20,726 nt of DNA from Prevotella sp. CAG:924 (lineage in GTDB: Bacteria; Bacteroidota; Bacteroidia; Bacteroidales; Bacteroidaceae). Under the pieces are notes generated by a model. It made no database searches. It was not told the DNA's origin and saw only the letters and a list, made by a program, of their open reading frames with translations. Below are positions 7,654-15,861 of this stretch, piece after piece. The stretch lies in contig HF988463.1 in NCBI GenBank assembly GCA_000431975.1, positions 1-20,726 of the forward strand, in the 5' to 3' direction. Position 1 is the stretch's first letter. The number at the start of each line of letters is the position of its first letter. The position numbers and the translations under genes are program-made.

Positions 7654-9216
7654 ATGCATAAAAACAAGTTTGCAGCGATGGCTTTGGCTGTCGCCTTCTC
7701 TCTTCCTGCCTGTGCAGGAGGACTCTTGACGAACACAAATACCAATATAGCCTTCAACCGCAACTTTGCACGTGATGGCGTCATTGCCATCGACGGAGTA
7801 TACTCCAACCCGGCAGGTGTGGCGTTTCTTCCAAAAGGCTTCCATCTCTCACTCAACATTCAGAATGCTTATCAGACACGTACGATAGAGAGCGGCATGA
7901 CTGTTCCCTCTCTTCAAGGTACACCGTTCTACCAACCCATGAAGATGAACGGAGCCAATGATGATAACCTGAAGACCTATAAGGGTGAGGCTTCCGTACC
8001 AGTCCTTCCCTCTTTCCAAGCCGCCCTAGTGTACGACAAATGGTCGTTCCAGCTCGGATTCTCACTGATCGGTGGCGGTGGCAAATGTACCTTCAATGAT
8101 GGACTGGCTTCCTTCGAACGCCCCGTTGCCATGATCCCGGCCGTTCTCGCCCAGTATGCCCAAGACCCGCAAATCCAGGCTCTTGGACTGCAATTAGGCA
8201 CGATAACACCCGGCTATAGTGTTGACAGCTATATGAAAGGCCAGCAATATGTCTTCGGTACTCAATTGGGCGTCTCCTATAAAGTGAACGAGCATCTTGC
8301 CGTCTATGGTGGCTTCCGCTTCAACTACATCTATAATAAATATCAGGGTAGCATTACGAATATCTCCGCAAATATCGGTGGGGAGAATGTCAACCTATAC
8401 GATTATTTCGGAACACAGATCACACAGCTCAGTGACAAGGCCGCGTCCTATTTCGCCCTCGCTGCCACCACCTCCGATCCACAGCTGAAAGCGCAGCTCG
8501 AAGCTGCCGCTGCCGGTTTCACAAAAGGCGCAGAGACTCTGACCGGAGTACAAGAACAGGTAGCCGACAAACACCTGGACTGCACACAGAACGGATGGGG
8601 CATTACTCCAATCATCGGTTTGGATTATCGTATAGGCAACCTGAATATAGGTACACGCCTTGAATTTACCAACCACCTCAATATTGAGAATAATACTAAG
8701 CGCGACGACACAGGCCTATATGGAGATGGGGTGAACACACCGGCCGACCTGCCGGGTCTTTTCACCCTTGGCGCACAATACTCCATCCTGCCCTCACTGC
8801 GCGTGATGGCTTCCTGGCACTATTTCTTCGACAAAGACGCGAAAATGGCCGACGACAAACAAAAACTTCTCGCTGGCAACACACAGGAATATCTGGCCGG
8901 TGTGGAATGGGACATCAATAAATACATCACAGTCAGCGCAGGCGGACAGCGCACCCATTATGCCCTCGGCAACGGCAGCTATCTCACCGACATGAGCTTT
9001 GTGACTAGCAGCTATTCCTGTGGCTTTGGTGCCAAATTTAAGATAGCAAAAAACGCAAGTGTCAACATTGCCTATTTCTGGACCAACTACGAGCACTTCG
9101 ATAAAAGTTATTCGCAAGATCTGAGTGTAGCCGGTCAGACCATCAGTGTTGATTGTACCGACCGGTTCCATCGTACCAACCGAGTGCTCGGAGCTGGTAT
9201 TGACATCGACCTTTAA
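7654..9216 (+). CDS. FadL/OmpP1 family outer-membrane transporter
   Basis: 520-residue outer-membrane beta-barrel of the FadL/OmpP1/TodX family, which takes up long-chain fatty acids and other hydrophobic compounds. A signal peptide (MHKNKFAAMALAVAFSLPACA) is predicted to be cleaved before GGLLTNTNTN, the characteristic N-terminal start of the Bacteroidetes FadL family. It is followed by the hatch-domain sequence with YSNPAGVAFL. The rest alternates polar and hydrophobic residues with many aromatic strand ends and finishes GAGIDIDL. The LPAC in the signal peptide resembles a lipobox, but the GGLL continuation fits signal peptidase I cleavage better. ATG 7654 is preferred over the promoter-embedded TTG at 7624. 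Ends 57 bases before a strong terminator. Substrate unknown. Confidence 0.92.
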   Translation: MHKNKFAAMALAVAFSLPACAGGLLTNTNTNIAFNRNFARDGVIAIDGVYSNPAGVAFLPKGFHLSLNIQNAYQTRTIESGMTVPSLQGTPFYQPMKMNGANDDNLKTYKGEASVPVLPSFQAALVYDKWSFQLGFSLIGGGGKCTFNDGLASFERPVAMIPAVLAQYAQDPQIQALGLQLGTITPGYSVDSYMKGQQYVFGTQLGVSYKVNEHLAVYGGFRFNYIYNKYQGSITNISANIGGENVNLYDYFGTQITQLSDKAASYFALAATTSDPQLKAQLEAAAAGFTKGAETLTGVQEQVADKHLDCTQNGWGITPIIGLDYRIGNLNIGTRLEFTNHLNIENNTKRDDTGLYGDGVNTPADLPGLFTLGAQYSILPSLRVMASWHYFFDKDAKMADDKQKLLAGNTQEYLAGVEWDINKYITVSAGGQRTHYALGNGSYLTDMSFVTSSYSCGFGAKFKIAKNASVNIAYFWTNYEHFDKSYSQDLSVAGQTISVDCTDRFHRTNRVLGAGIDIDL

Positions 9217-9273
9217 AAATCCGGGGGAAATTTCGTTCCCCATATATCAAACCACTTATACTAATAACCGGAC

Positions 9274-9314
9274 TCCCGACCTGTCTTCTCGAACAAGACA
9301 GATCGGGATTTTTT
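9274..9314 (+). terminator. Strong intrinsic terminator of the fadL-like gene
   Basis: Positions 9274-9287 pair with 9295-9308 in a 14-position stem with one mismatch (9280/9302) and a seven-base loop, followed at once by six T residues (9309-9314). A smaller GGGGAA/TTCCCC hairpin without T-tract (9224-9241) precedes it, directly after the stop codon. Confidence 0.9.
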
Positions 9315-9702
9315 ATATTGTCCCTAACGAACAAAGAATCACAGATCTATCTACTTTTCTAGGATGGCATGCAAGGTGACTACTGTTTTCAATTTATAAA
9401 GAGAAAATCCGTCTCGTCAGACCAAGAAAATTCACAGTATTTTTAGGAATCGGAGTAGACTATGGCACTCAAGAAGCCGAGATTTCGAAATCGACCCCGA
9501 CAAAACCACTTATTTGGGAGATCCGGACACTCAAGGGCATAGCTGTCGTGTCAGAAATCATCCTTTCCATTTATATATCCTCTACCGTCAAATACATAAG
9601 ACGCACGACGCACGACCACACACGACAAGGATCCCATCCGGACTGTCAAACACGACATACGCCTCGCTAAACCCAATATCTATCGCTCCTACATTATATT
9701 GC
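9315..9702. other. 388-base convergent intergenic region without a recognised gene
   Basis: Lies between the fadL terminator and the priA stop. No reading frame here resembles a protein; a 64-codon plus-strand frame (9514-9708) runs into the priA end and has no recognisable features. Structure seen: a perfect 12-bp palindrome GATTTCGAAATC at 9481-9492; four CACGAC hexamers at 9604, 9611, 9621 and 9651, with an inverted copy (GTCGTG) near 9545; and two related 14-mers starting ATCCGGAC near 9521 and 9636. No T-tailed terminator for priA was found in it. Confidence 0.5.
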
Positions 9703-11967
9703 TTATAAAGGATCTACATCGAAAAATATCTGAACCGTTTTATAGGCTTTCTCACCCATCATCATCTGACGTGTAGCATGCAAGAAAGAGCGTACCGACG
9801 ATAAAGACAAAGACGGTTCAAGCTTCAATACAATCTTACGGAGAAAGAGTTGCTTGATGCGGGCCACCGACGGCTTATCAGGTCCAAGTACCCGATCGCC
9901 CAAATGCCGGCGTAGACGACCACCCAAATCCTGTGCCGCCGTCTCCACCTTGTCTTCATTCTTATGTCGCAGATAGACATAGCACAGGCGGGTGAACGGC
10001 GGATAATGGAACGCCTCACGCTCCTCAAACAGATTCTTATAAAAAGAAGTGTAGTTCATGCCTACAACATCCGCAATGACCGGCAGACTGGGCTGTCGTG
10101 TCTGCAACACCACCTTTCCACGTTCTCCCCGTCGGCCCGCTCTTCCTGCAACCTGTGCCATCATCATGAAAGCCTCCTCATAGGCACGGAAGTCAGGGAA
10201 GTTGAGCATTGCATCCGCATCCAGAATAGCCACAATGCTGACACGGTCGAAATCAAGTCCTTTCGAGATCATCTGCGTACCAATAAGGATATCTGTCCGC
10301 CCATGAGTAAAATCGTCGATGATCCGTTCCTGCGCATGACGTGTGCGAGTAGTGTCCTGATCCATACGGGCCACACGAGCCTCCGGGAAGAGCAGACGGA
10401 TCTCATCCTCGATCTTCTCCGTACCGAACCCGCGGTCACTGATCATCGGACTGTCACACGAAGGACAGGTCAACGGAAGAGGTTCCGTATGGCCGCATAC
10501 ATGACAGGTGAGCAAATTAAGCCGTTTATGAAAAGTGAGCGACACATCACAATTGGGACAGTGCGGCACCCAGCCACACACTCTGCACATCATCGATGGT
10601 GCATATCCACGACGGTTCTGAAACAGAATCACCTGCCGATGCTGCTCCAACGCCTCGCGTACCGCTTTCAGTAACTGGGGCGAGAAAGGGCCCTGCATCA
10701 TCTTCCGGCGACGCAAATCCTTTACATCCACGACCTCTACCTCCGGCAACTCCACTCCTTTGAATCGCCGCATAAGACGGACAACACCATATTTACCCGT
10801 CTCAGCATTGTATTCCGTCTCGGCTGACGGCGTAGCCGTACCCAGGAGCGTCTTTGCGCCATACATCCTCGCCAACACAAGAGCTACTGAACGGGCATGA
10901 TAGCGCGGGGCAGGATCTTCCTGCTTGTAGCTCGTCTCATGCTCCTCGTCGACAATCACCAGTCCCAGCCGCTGCCAGGGCAGAAACACGGCAGAGCGGG
11001 CGCCGAGAATAATGTCATAAGGCTGGTCGGAAAGCTGCTTCTGCCAGATCTCTACCCGTTCCGCATCACTATAGCGACTATGGTAAATGCCGATCCGACG
11101 CCCGAACACACGCTGCAGGCGCTCCATAATCTGTACTGTCAAGGCTATCTCCGGCAAAAGGTACATCACCTGTTTACCACTGTCTATCACCTCTTGAATC
11201 AGTTTAATATAGATCTCGGTCTTACCGCTCGACGTCACTCCATGCAGCAGCACCGTAGGATGCTGACGCCAGGCCTGACAGATGCCATGATAAGCTTCTG
11301 CCTGTGCCGTACTAAGCTGGCGTACCCGTTCAGGATGAGGATCGCCATTGTCGTTAAGTCGCCCCACCTCTCGGTCGTACTTTTTCAATATGCCCTTCTT
11401 CTCGATCTGTGTAAGTATGGAACTTAATTCATGAGAGACATTGAGCAACTCCTCACGGGTGATCTCCTTCTTTTCATCTTCCTCCTCATCGTCCCAATGA
11501 GACAATTGCAGATAACAGGCAAACAGATTTTGCTGACGCGCCGACTTGCTCATCATGTCAAATGCCATGTGAATGCCTTGCTGACTTCTATAAGCAGGCG
11601 CCAGCGTCACATAACTTTCCATCTTCGGCTTAAAGCCCTTATCGGCCTTCAATCCCGATGGCAATGCTGCGGCAAACACTTCTCCCGGCATACACATATA
11701 ATAATCTGCTATCCAATGCCACAACTTCAGTTGCTCGGGCAACACGACAGGGGCTGCATCAAGGACACTTAGCACAGCCCGGATTTTATCATCCGGCAAG
11801 GAAGGCCGCTGTTGATGTACTCGCATCACCAAACCAGAATATACCTTGCTCTTACCTAAAGGAACAAGCACCCGCATCCCCATCCGGCAAGCAGGCAGGG
11901 TATCGGGTAAAGAATAGGTATACGTGCCCTCAAGAGGCAACGGAAGAAGCACATCGACATAATTCAT
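9703..11967 (-). CDS. priA: Primosomal protein N' (replication restart helicase PriA)
   Basis: Superfamily 2 DNA helicase that recognises abandoned replication forks and reloads the replisome; 754 residues from ATG 11967. Order of parts: N-terminal DNA-binding domain beginning MNYVDVLLPLPLEGTYTY; Walker A GVTSSGKT (243-250); DEEH box (340-343) in VIVDEEHETSYKQ; GTATPS; an eight-cysteine zinc-binding insert (Cys 461, 464, 470, 473, 488, 491, 501, 504); GTQMISKGLDFD; QVAGRAGRRGERG (motif VI); and a C-terminal domain ending IFFDVDPL. All catalytic and metal-binding motifs are intact. A TTG codon three residues upstream is in frame but is part of the -7 box, so ATG 11967 is chosen. It converges with the fadL gene. 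Confidence 0.97.
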   Translation of the reverse strand: MNYVDVLLPLPLEGTYTYSLPDTLPACRMGMRVLVPLGKSKVYSGLVMRVHQQRPSLPDDKIRAVLSVLDAAPVVLPEQLKLWHWIADYYMCMPGEVFAAALPSGLKADKGFKPKMESYVTLAPAYRSQQGIHMAFDMMSKSARQQNLFACYLQLSHWDDEEEDEKKEITREELLNVSHELSSILTQIEKKGILKKYDREVGRLNDNGDPHPERVRQLSTAQAEAYHGICQAWRQHPTVLLHGVTSSGKTEIYIKLIQEVIDSGKQVMYLLPEIALTVQIMERLQRVFGRRIGIYHSRYSDAERVEIWQKQLSDQPYDIILGARSAVFLPWQRLGLVIVDEEHETSYKQEDPAPRYHARSVALVLARMYGAKTLLGTATPSAETEYNAETGKYGVVRLMRRFKGVELPEVEVVDVKDLRRRKMMQGPFSPQLLKAVREALEQHRQVILFQNRRGYAPSMMCRVCGWVPHCPNCDVSLTFHKRLNLLTCHVCGHTEPLPLTCPSCDSPMISDRGFGTEKIEDEIRLLFPEARVARMDQDTTRTRHAQERIIDDFTHGRTDILIGTQMISKGLDFDRVSIVAILDADAMLNFPDFRAYEEAFMMMAQVAGRAGRRGERGKVVLQTRQPSLPVIADVVGMNYTSFYKNLFEEREAFHYPPFTRLCYVYLRHKNEDKVETAAQDLGGRLRRHLGDRVLGPDKPSVARIKQLFLRKIVLKLEPSLSLSSVRSFLHATRQMMMGEKAYKTVQIFFDVDPL

Positions 11968-11973
11968 ACGATG

Positions 11974-12005
11974 CAAAGGTAATCAATGAAAAGGAAAGGA
12001 ACAAA
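11974..12005 (-). promoter_or_regulatory. priA promoter (-33 and -7 elements)
   Basis: On the minus strand TTTG (12005-12002), a 20-base spacer and TACCTTTG (11981-11974) match the Bacteroidetes consensus. The -7 box ends only six bases before the ATG at 11967, so the transcript should start within a few bases of the start codon. Confidence 0.65.
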
Positions 12006-12318
12006 AAGAAAAGCTCCAAACTTCTTAAGTCCAGACCGATCTGAAGCTTGAAAAACTTATGATATTGTCAGACATCCCGCCTATTTCCTTTACTGAAAAC
12101 TTAGTAGGCTACGTTGAGATACTGTAACATACGGATTACTTGACAAAAGAACGAAAGATATCGGACAGACCAACAAAATTAATGGTTACGATCTAATGAC
12201 CTATTGAAGTTAAAAACGTAAGATGACTATCACAAAATGACACACGAAAATATAATAAGTCGAAAGTGTAAAAAAGACGGATCATAACCACGGTAAAAGT
12301 TTCTATCCTGCCTTCACA
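12006..12318. other. Intergenic region upstream of priA, no gene seen
   Basis: AT-rich stretch between the porin terminator and the priA promoter. No convincing reading frame. A minus-strand TAATTTTG at 12174-12181 matches the -7 consensus but lacks a -33 partner. A small foldback (CAGA-CCGA-TCTG flanked by CTTC/GAAG) lies near 12022-12045. Nothing else stands out. Confidence 0.4.
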
Positions 12319-12361
12319 AGAATATGAGAAGAAAGGAGTGTGAGATGGTGCCCACACTCCT
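12319..12361 (-). terminator. Intrinsic terminator of the small porin gene
   Basis: Positions 12334-12342 and 12353-12361 form a perfect 9-bp stem (AGGAGTGTG / CACACTCCT) with a ten-base loop, 16 bases after the porin stop. The minus strand continues into a T-rich tail (TTTCTTCTC). Confidence 0.75.
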
Positions 12362-12377
12362 ATAGAACACTTGGGAT

Positions 12378-13001
12378 TTAGAAATAGTAAGCCAAGCCGA
12401 TCTGCCATGCATTGGCTTTGCCATTGAATGCCTCTGATACGGTATTACCAATATTTGCTACCTCTGTCACTTTACCTGTCGCACCACAGGCGATATTGTA
12501 GTTCGCATTGATCTGAAGATGATCGAGTACGAAAATACCTGCACCAACGTTCACGCTAAACTGGCTGTCCTTAAACTTCCAGTCTGTGTCTTTGACGAGT
12601 TCTTTGATATTCTTTCCACCTACATTAAATCCGAACTGAGGACCAGCAAAAAGGAATACGCTGGCCGTACCGCCCAGACCAAAGCTATAACGCAGATTTA
12701 TAGGAATGGCTACCTGTTGCTGCCTCAATGTCTCGTCCGTACCCTTGATCTTTGCCTCGCGCTGGTCGTAAAGCACGCTACCATCAACTCCTAAACCTAC
12801 AAGAGGGATTTTTACAAAGAGCGTCGGACCAATATAGAAGCCCGTACGGTTAGATGCATCAAGTACATTGTCCAAACCATTATTGAACGAGAAATTAGTA
12901 AGATTCACTCCGCCTTTAAGTCCGAAGCGGATCTGTGCATGAGCTGTTGTGGCTGTCAGCATAAGGACAGGAGCCACAAGAAGAGTTTTAATAATTTTCA
13001 T
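12378..13001 (-). CDS. Small outer-membrane beta-barrel (porin family) protein
   Basis: 207 residues. The signal peptide MKIIKTLLVAPVLMLTATTAHA is cleaved before QIRFGLKGGVNL, the start typical of the OMP_b-brl (PF13568-like) family of 8-stranded barrels. Alternating strands follow (for example VDGSVLYDQR, LRYSFGLGG, FAGPQFGFNVGG, VNVGAGIF, ANYNIACG), and it ends in WQIGLAYYF with the terminal Phe expected for recognition by the BAM complex. Function within the family is unknown; it may be structural or adhesive. It lies downstream of gldN on the same strand after 164 bases. The upstream TATTTTTA (13062-13069) is only a near match to a -7 box. It has its own terminator, so it is probably not a T9SS component. 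Confidence 0.85.
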   Translation of the reverse strand: MKIIKTLLVAPVLMLTATTAHAQIRFGLKGGVNLTNFSFNNGLDNVLDASNRTGFYIGPTLFVKIPLVGLGVDGSVLYDQREAKIKGTDETLRQQQVAIPINLRYSFGLGGTASVFLFAGPQFGFNVGGKNIKELVKDTDWKFKDSQFSVNVGAGIFVLDHLQINANYNIACGATGKVTEVANIGNTVSEAFNGKANAWQIGLAYYF

Positions 13002-13104
13002 TGTGATAATGATTTTAATTAGTTAATAACGAGAAGTAGAAGCACGCCAGTGCCCCCTTACTAAAAATATTCTTCATATAAGACTACCTGCCAAGGATGC
13101 TACT

Positions 13105-13143
13105 TTTTCTGAATGTCGACAGGGAACTCCTCCCATCAGAAAA
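13105..13143. other. Hairpin after gldN, possible operon end
   Basis: TTTTCTGA (13105-13112) and TCAGAAAA (13136-13143) form a perfect 8-bp stem around a 23-base loop, 22 bases beyond the gldN stop. No T-tract follows on the minus strand, so termination of the T9SS operon here is possible but not established. Confidence 0.35.
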
Positions 13144-13165
13144 TTACAGAAGCTCGACATATTTC

Positions 13166-14218
13166 TTAATGCCGTTGCCTTCTCACCGTCACTCTTGCCG
13201 CACTGCCTGTAGAGGCTGGTGTGCTCCGTCGGCGCGACACCTTAGTGCTTGTCTTGGCCGTCTTCGACGACGAGGCTCTCCGATTCTTACGCAATGCTTT
13301 GGCTGCCTTCGGATCGATCTTAGCGATGGAGTCCAGCGAGTCACGACGCGTCTTATCTCCCCAAATATGTGTCTCAAAGTCAGCGATCTCCTTTTCTATC
13401 CGTCGCTGCTCCTTATTAAGGGCAGAGTCTGACTTACAATACTGTGCCAGCGTTGTACCTAACAGATTCGTCGTCTTATAGATTTTACCCTGATAACGGT
13501 TCATCGTAAAATAATCATCAACCGACATCGTAGCCGCATTGTTCAGGTTACTCGTCATAAGGGTCTGCTTGGCCAGCATCGGAGCCACATCGTCATATCT
13601 TACCCAAAAGAGAGGATAACGTGTCGCTCCATCGCCGAAATCATCCTCACGCAACATTACCGGACAAAGAGCCAGTACTTTCGTATGAAAGGTTGATGTG
13701 TTCTGATCATAATAGGCACACTCCTTAATGTAATAAGCCTTCACTTCTTTTGAAGGAATATCGGCATCTGTAATATGGATACCGCGATCGGTTCGCTCAT
13801 AGTAAATATCATTATCCTTAAGGAACTCAAGAGGTTTCACACGATTAGCTTCGGTAAAGTCCTCCTGTCCGTCGAGAGTATATTTATATGCAGCTATGCC
13901 ACCATGCTCCGGCCCTACCATCATCAGCTTGAAGAGATAAGTGAACAAGTTCATCTGCGATCCTACCGGTTCTGTAGGATAATAGAGAGCGGCATTCGCA
14001 TCGGTCGTAAGATCCAGTTCACGGTAGACATCCCGACGCCAGACGACATCCTCATCCATCGGAGCCGCTGTGGGGAATGCGATCTGCTGACGCAACGTCA
14101 GATTGTTGGCGTTGCTCTTTTGTTGTGCAGCCTGTTGTTGCTGACGCCGTGCCTGAGGCTGTGCCAATGAAGGAACTGCCAGAAAGGAGGCAAGCAGTAT
14201 AGTAAGGAAATATTTCAT
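13166..14218 (-). CDS. gldN: Type IX secretion system ring protein GldN/PorN
   Basis: Periplasmic T9SS subunit that forms, with GldK/PorK, the ring-shaped complex under the outer membrane. 350 residues with signal peptide MKYFLTILLASFLAVPSLA cut before QPQ. A Gln-rich stretch (22-33) precedes the conserved GldN domain (about 40-285), which includes DEDVVWRRDVYRELDL and RYPLFWVRYDD. The C-terminus is unusual: residues 304-350 contain 16 Lys/Arg and no acidic residue, and are rich in Ser/Thr/Ala. Last gene of the porP-gldKLMN order, 15 bases after gldM, so tightly co-transcribed. Confidence 0.95.
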   Translation of the reverse strand: MKYFLTILLASFLAVPSLAQPQARRQQQQAAQQKSNANNLTLRQQIAFPTAAPMDEDVVWRRDVYRELDLTTDANAALYYPTEPVGSQMNLFTYLFKLMMVGPEHGGIAAYKYTLDGQEDFTEANRVKPLEFLKDNDIYYERTDRGIHITDADIPSKEVKAYYIKECAYYDQNTSTFHTKVLALCPVMLREDDFGDGATRYPLFWVRYDDVAPMLAKQTLMTSNLNNAATMSVDDYFTMNRYQGKIYKTTNLLGTTLAQYCKSDSALNKEQRRIEKEIADFETHIWGDKTRRDSLDSIAKIDPKAAKALRKNRRASSSKTAKTSTKVSRRRSTPASTGSAARVTVRRQRH

Positions 14219-14233
14219 ATTCTTATTGCTTTA

Positions 14234-15790
14234 TCATCTTACAATTACTTCCATTGCACCGGGTAGCGTTCGTGTGATACCATCAGGGCCGACAGCCTTC
14301 ACCTGTGTCACATAAAAACGGCGATTGCGAGAGAGTTGACGAAACTGCTCACGTTGACGTTCGGTAAATGACGCACCCGCAGAGGCAAGTTGGATTGCAT
14401 TTCCCATATTATCATAGAATACCGTAGAGAAGCTTAACACACGGAATTGAATATCAAGGATCCCATCATCGATAGCTGCACTGATAGAATGAGCCCCCAT
14501 CAACGCACTCTTCGAAAGTACACCACCCTTGAAACGATCATCTCCCACAGCTATATAAGCAGTTGGATCAGGGAGCTTACGCACACGGAAGGTGAATGGA
14601 GGGAAAGAGCGGGTCTTACCTCCGTCACGTGCCGTAATGCGGAATGTCACATCATGCCCTACTGCTGAAGGCACAGCAACATAACGTCCCTTTCCCTTTG
14701 AGATGAGTCGTCCTCCCGACATGGACATCGACACCGCATTCTCGGGAATGCCGGGAACACTCACAGATATCGGGTTATTATAACCGGCATAAAGTACGTT
14801 CATCAGATCGGCAGCCACCGTAGCTGTGCTGGGAACAGGAATGACATTGTATTTCTGCAGGAAATTACGGCGGAGTACATCACCCTTAGCATTACGCACA
14901 AGTAGATAACCGGAGAACTGATGTTCTCCCACTCCTCCAGCTGTAAAGCTATACCGGCCGTCGCGACTGTTCACACGTGCTCCATTTACATAGATTTCCG
15001 GCTGCTGCGTGGTATCCACGGCTGCCATGATGATATTAGCCATGAAACGCTCACCAGGATAGAGAGTTGTCTTCTCCGGTACGACAAAGGCCTCCAGTTT
15101 ATTTACACGCACATCTTTCAAATCAATATTGCTCACCAGCGTATGGAGCACTTCACCTTCAGCATATCTAATATCGCTCTGCAACTTAGACAACAGAGTG
15201 ACAGCCGCTGCTACAGGCATATTCTCAAACATATACTCCTGCCAATTCTTACCTGTCAAGCGAGTACGTTTAGGAAGTTTCGTCGTAAGATTACTGGCAA
15301 TGATCTTCTTCTGTTCCGGATCCGTCACCATTGTAAGGATACGCTCACGGAAAGAATTTATCGCATCATAAAGTTTCTTTCCCTTACCGGTCACTGGGGC
15401 AAGCATCACTGTAGAAGCAGCCTCGAGATTATCCTTATGCTTAATATCATACACATTCCCATCCTCTCCATCGGCCTCACGTACTATAGCGACTTTCAAC
15501 TCCTGAGCAAAGTTATAGAGAGAGTCGCTCATCTCCTTTACCTCCGTAGCTTTCGCGAACCAGGCTTTCACCTTGGCCGGATTTTTCTGCATCTGCTGTT
15601 CGAAGTTATCATAGATCGATGCGTTCTCACGTGATGAGTTAGCCGTAGTACGGTTCAAGCTTTCCTCAACGATGGAAAAGCCATTGAGCACCTCGGTGGA
15701 GACATTAAGCGCCAACATAGCCATTAAGACGACATACATCAGATTAATCATCTTCTGGCGTGGCGAGATTGGACGTTTTCGTATAGCCAT
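14234..15790 (-). CDS. gldM: Type IX secretion system motor subunit GldM/PorM
   Basis: 518-residue inner-membrane protein with one N-terminal transmembrane helix (about 14-32, in the conserved MINLMYVVLMAMLALNVSTEVLNGF region). A long periplasmic part follows, built of a helical domain (about 40-220) and several beta domains, ending GAMEVIVR. With GldL it forms the proton-driven rotary motor; the periplasmic shaft of the GldM dimer reaches the GldK/GldN ring. Length matches the family. Located between gldL (71-base gap holding a hairpin) and gldN (15-base gap). ATG 15790 begins MAIRKRPISPRQKM, the usual cytoplasmic N-terminus. Confidence 0.96.
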   Translation of the reverse strand: MAIRKRPISPRQKMINLMYVVLMAMLALNVSTEVLNGFSIVEESLNRTTANSSRENASIYDNFEQQMQKNPAKVKAWFAKATEVKEMSDSLYNFAQELKVAIVREADGEDGNVYDIKHKDNLEAASTVMLAPVTGKGKKLYDAINSFRERILTMVTDPEQKKIIASNLTTKLPKRTRLTGKNWQEYMFENMPVAAAVTLLSKLQSDIRYAEGEVLHTLVSNIDLKDVRVNKLEAFVVPEKTTLYPGERFMANIIMAAVDTTQQPEIYVNGARVNSRDGRYSFTAGGVGEHQFSGYLLVRNAKGDVLRRNFLQKYNVIPVPSTATVAADLMNVLYAGYNNPISVSVPGIPENAVSMSMSGGRLISKGKGRYVAVPSAVGHDVTFRITARDGGKTRSFPPFTFRVRKLPDPTAYIAVGDDRFKGGVLSKSALMGAHSISAAIDDGILDIQFRVLSFSTVFYDNMGNAIQLASAGASFTERQREQFRQLSRNRRFYVTQVKAVGPDGITRTLPGAMEVIVR

Positions 15791-15820
15791 ATATTTTGTT
15801 TCTTTTTAAGGGGTGTGAGA

Positions 15821-15852
15821 CACAGAACCACACGCTGCCCGCAAGGTCTGTG
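15821..15852. other. Intercistronic hairpin between gldL and gldM
   Basis: Positions 15821-15829 pair with 15845-15852 (8 bp with one bulged A at 15827) around a 15-base loop, in the 71-base gap between gldL and gldM. On the minus strand the stem is not followed by a T-tract. It could be an mRNA processing or stability site that sets the GldL:GldM ratio (inference). Confidence 0.4.
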
Positions 15853-15861
15853 GCTTCATCC

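Noticed and set aside
7699..7719. Possible lipobox (LPAC) in the FadL signal peptide
   Set aside because: Proline at -2 is unusual for a lipobox. The family start GGLLTNTN follows two residues later, so signal peptidase I cleavage after ACA is more likely.
9514..9708. A 64-codon plus-strand frame in the fadL-priA gap
   Set aside because: Ends inside priA, with no promoter and no family resemblance.
12193..12408. A 71-codon minus-strand frame downstream of the porin gene
   Set aside because: It spans the porin terminator and the porin's 3' end in another frame.
12378..13001. The small porin gene as a sixth member of the T9SS operon
   Set aside because: A 164-base gap with a hairpin, a separate terminator and a generic OMP_b-brl fold argue for an independent gene.
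14921..15634. A 237-codon plus-strand frame antisense to gldM
   Set aside because: Shadow of gldM, with no features of a real protein.
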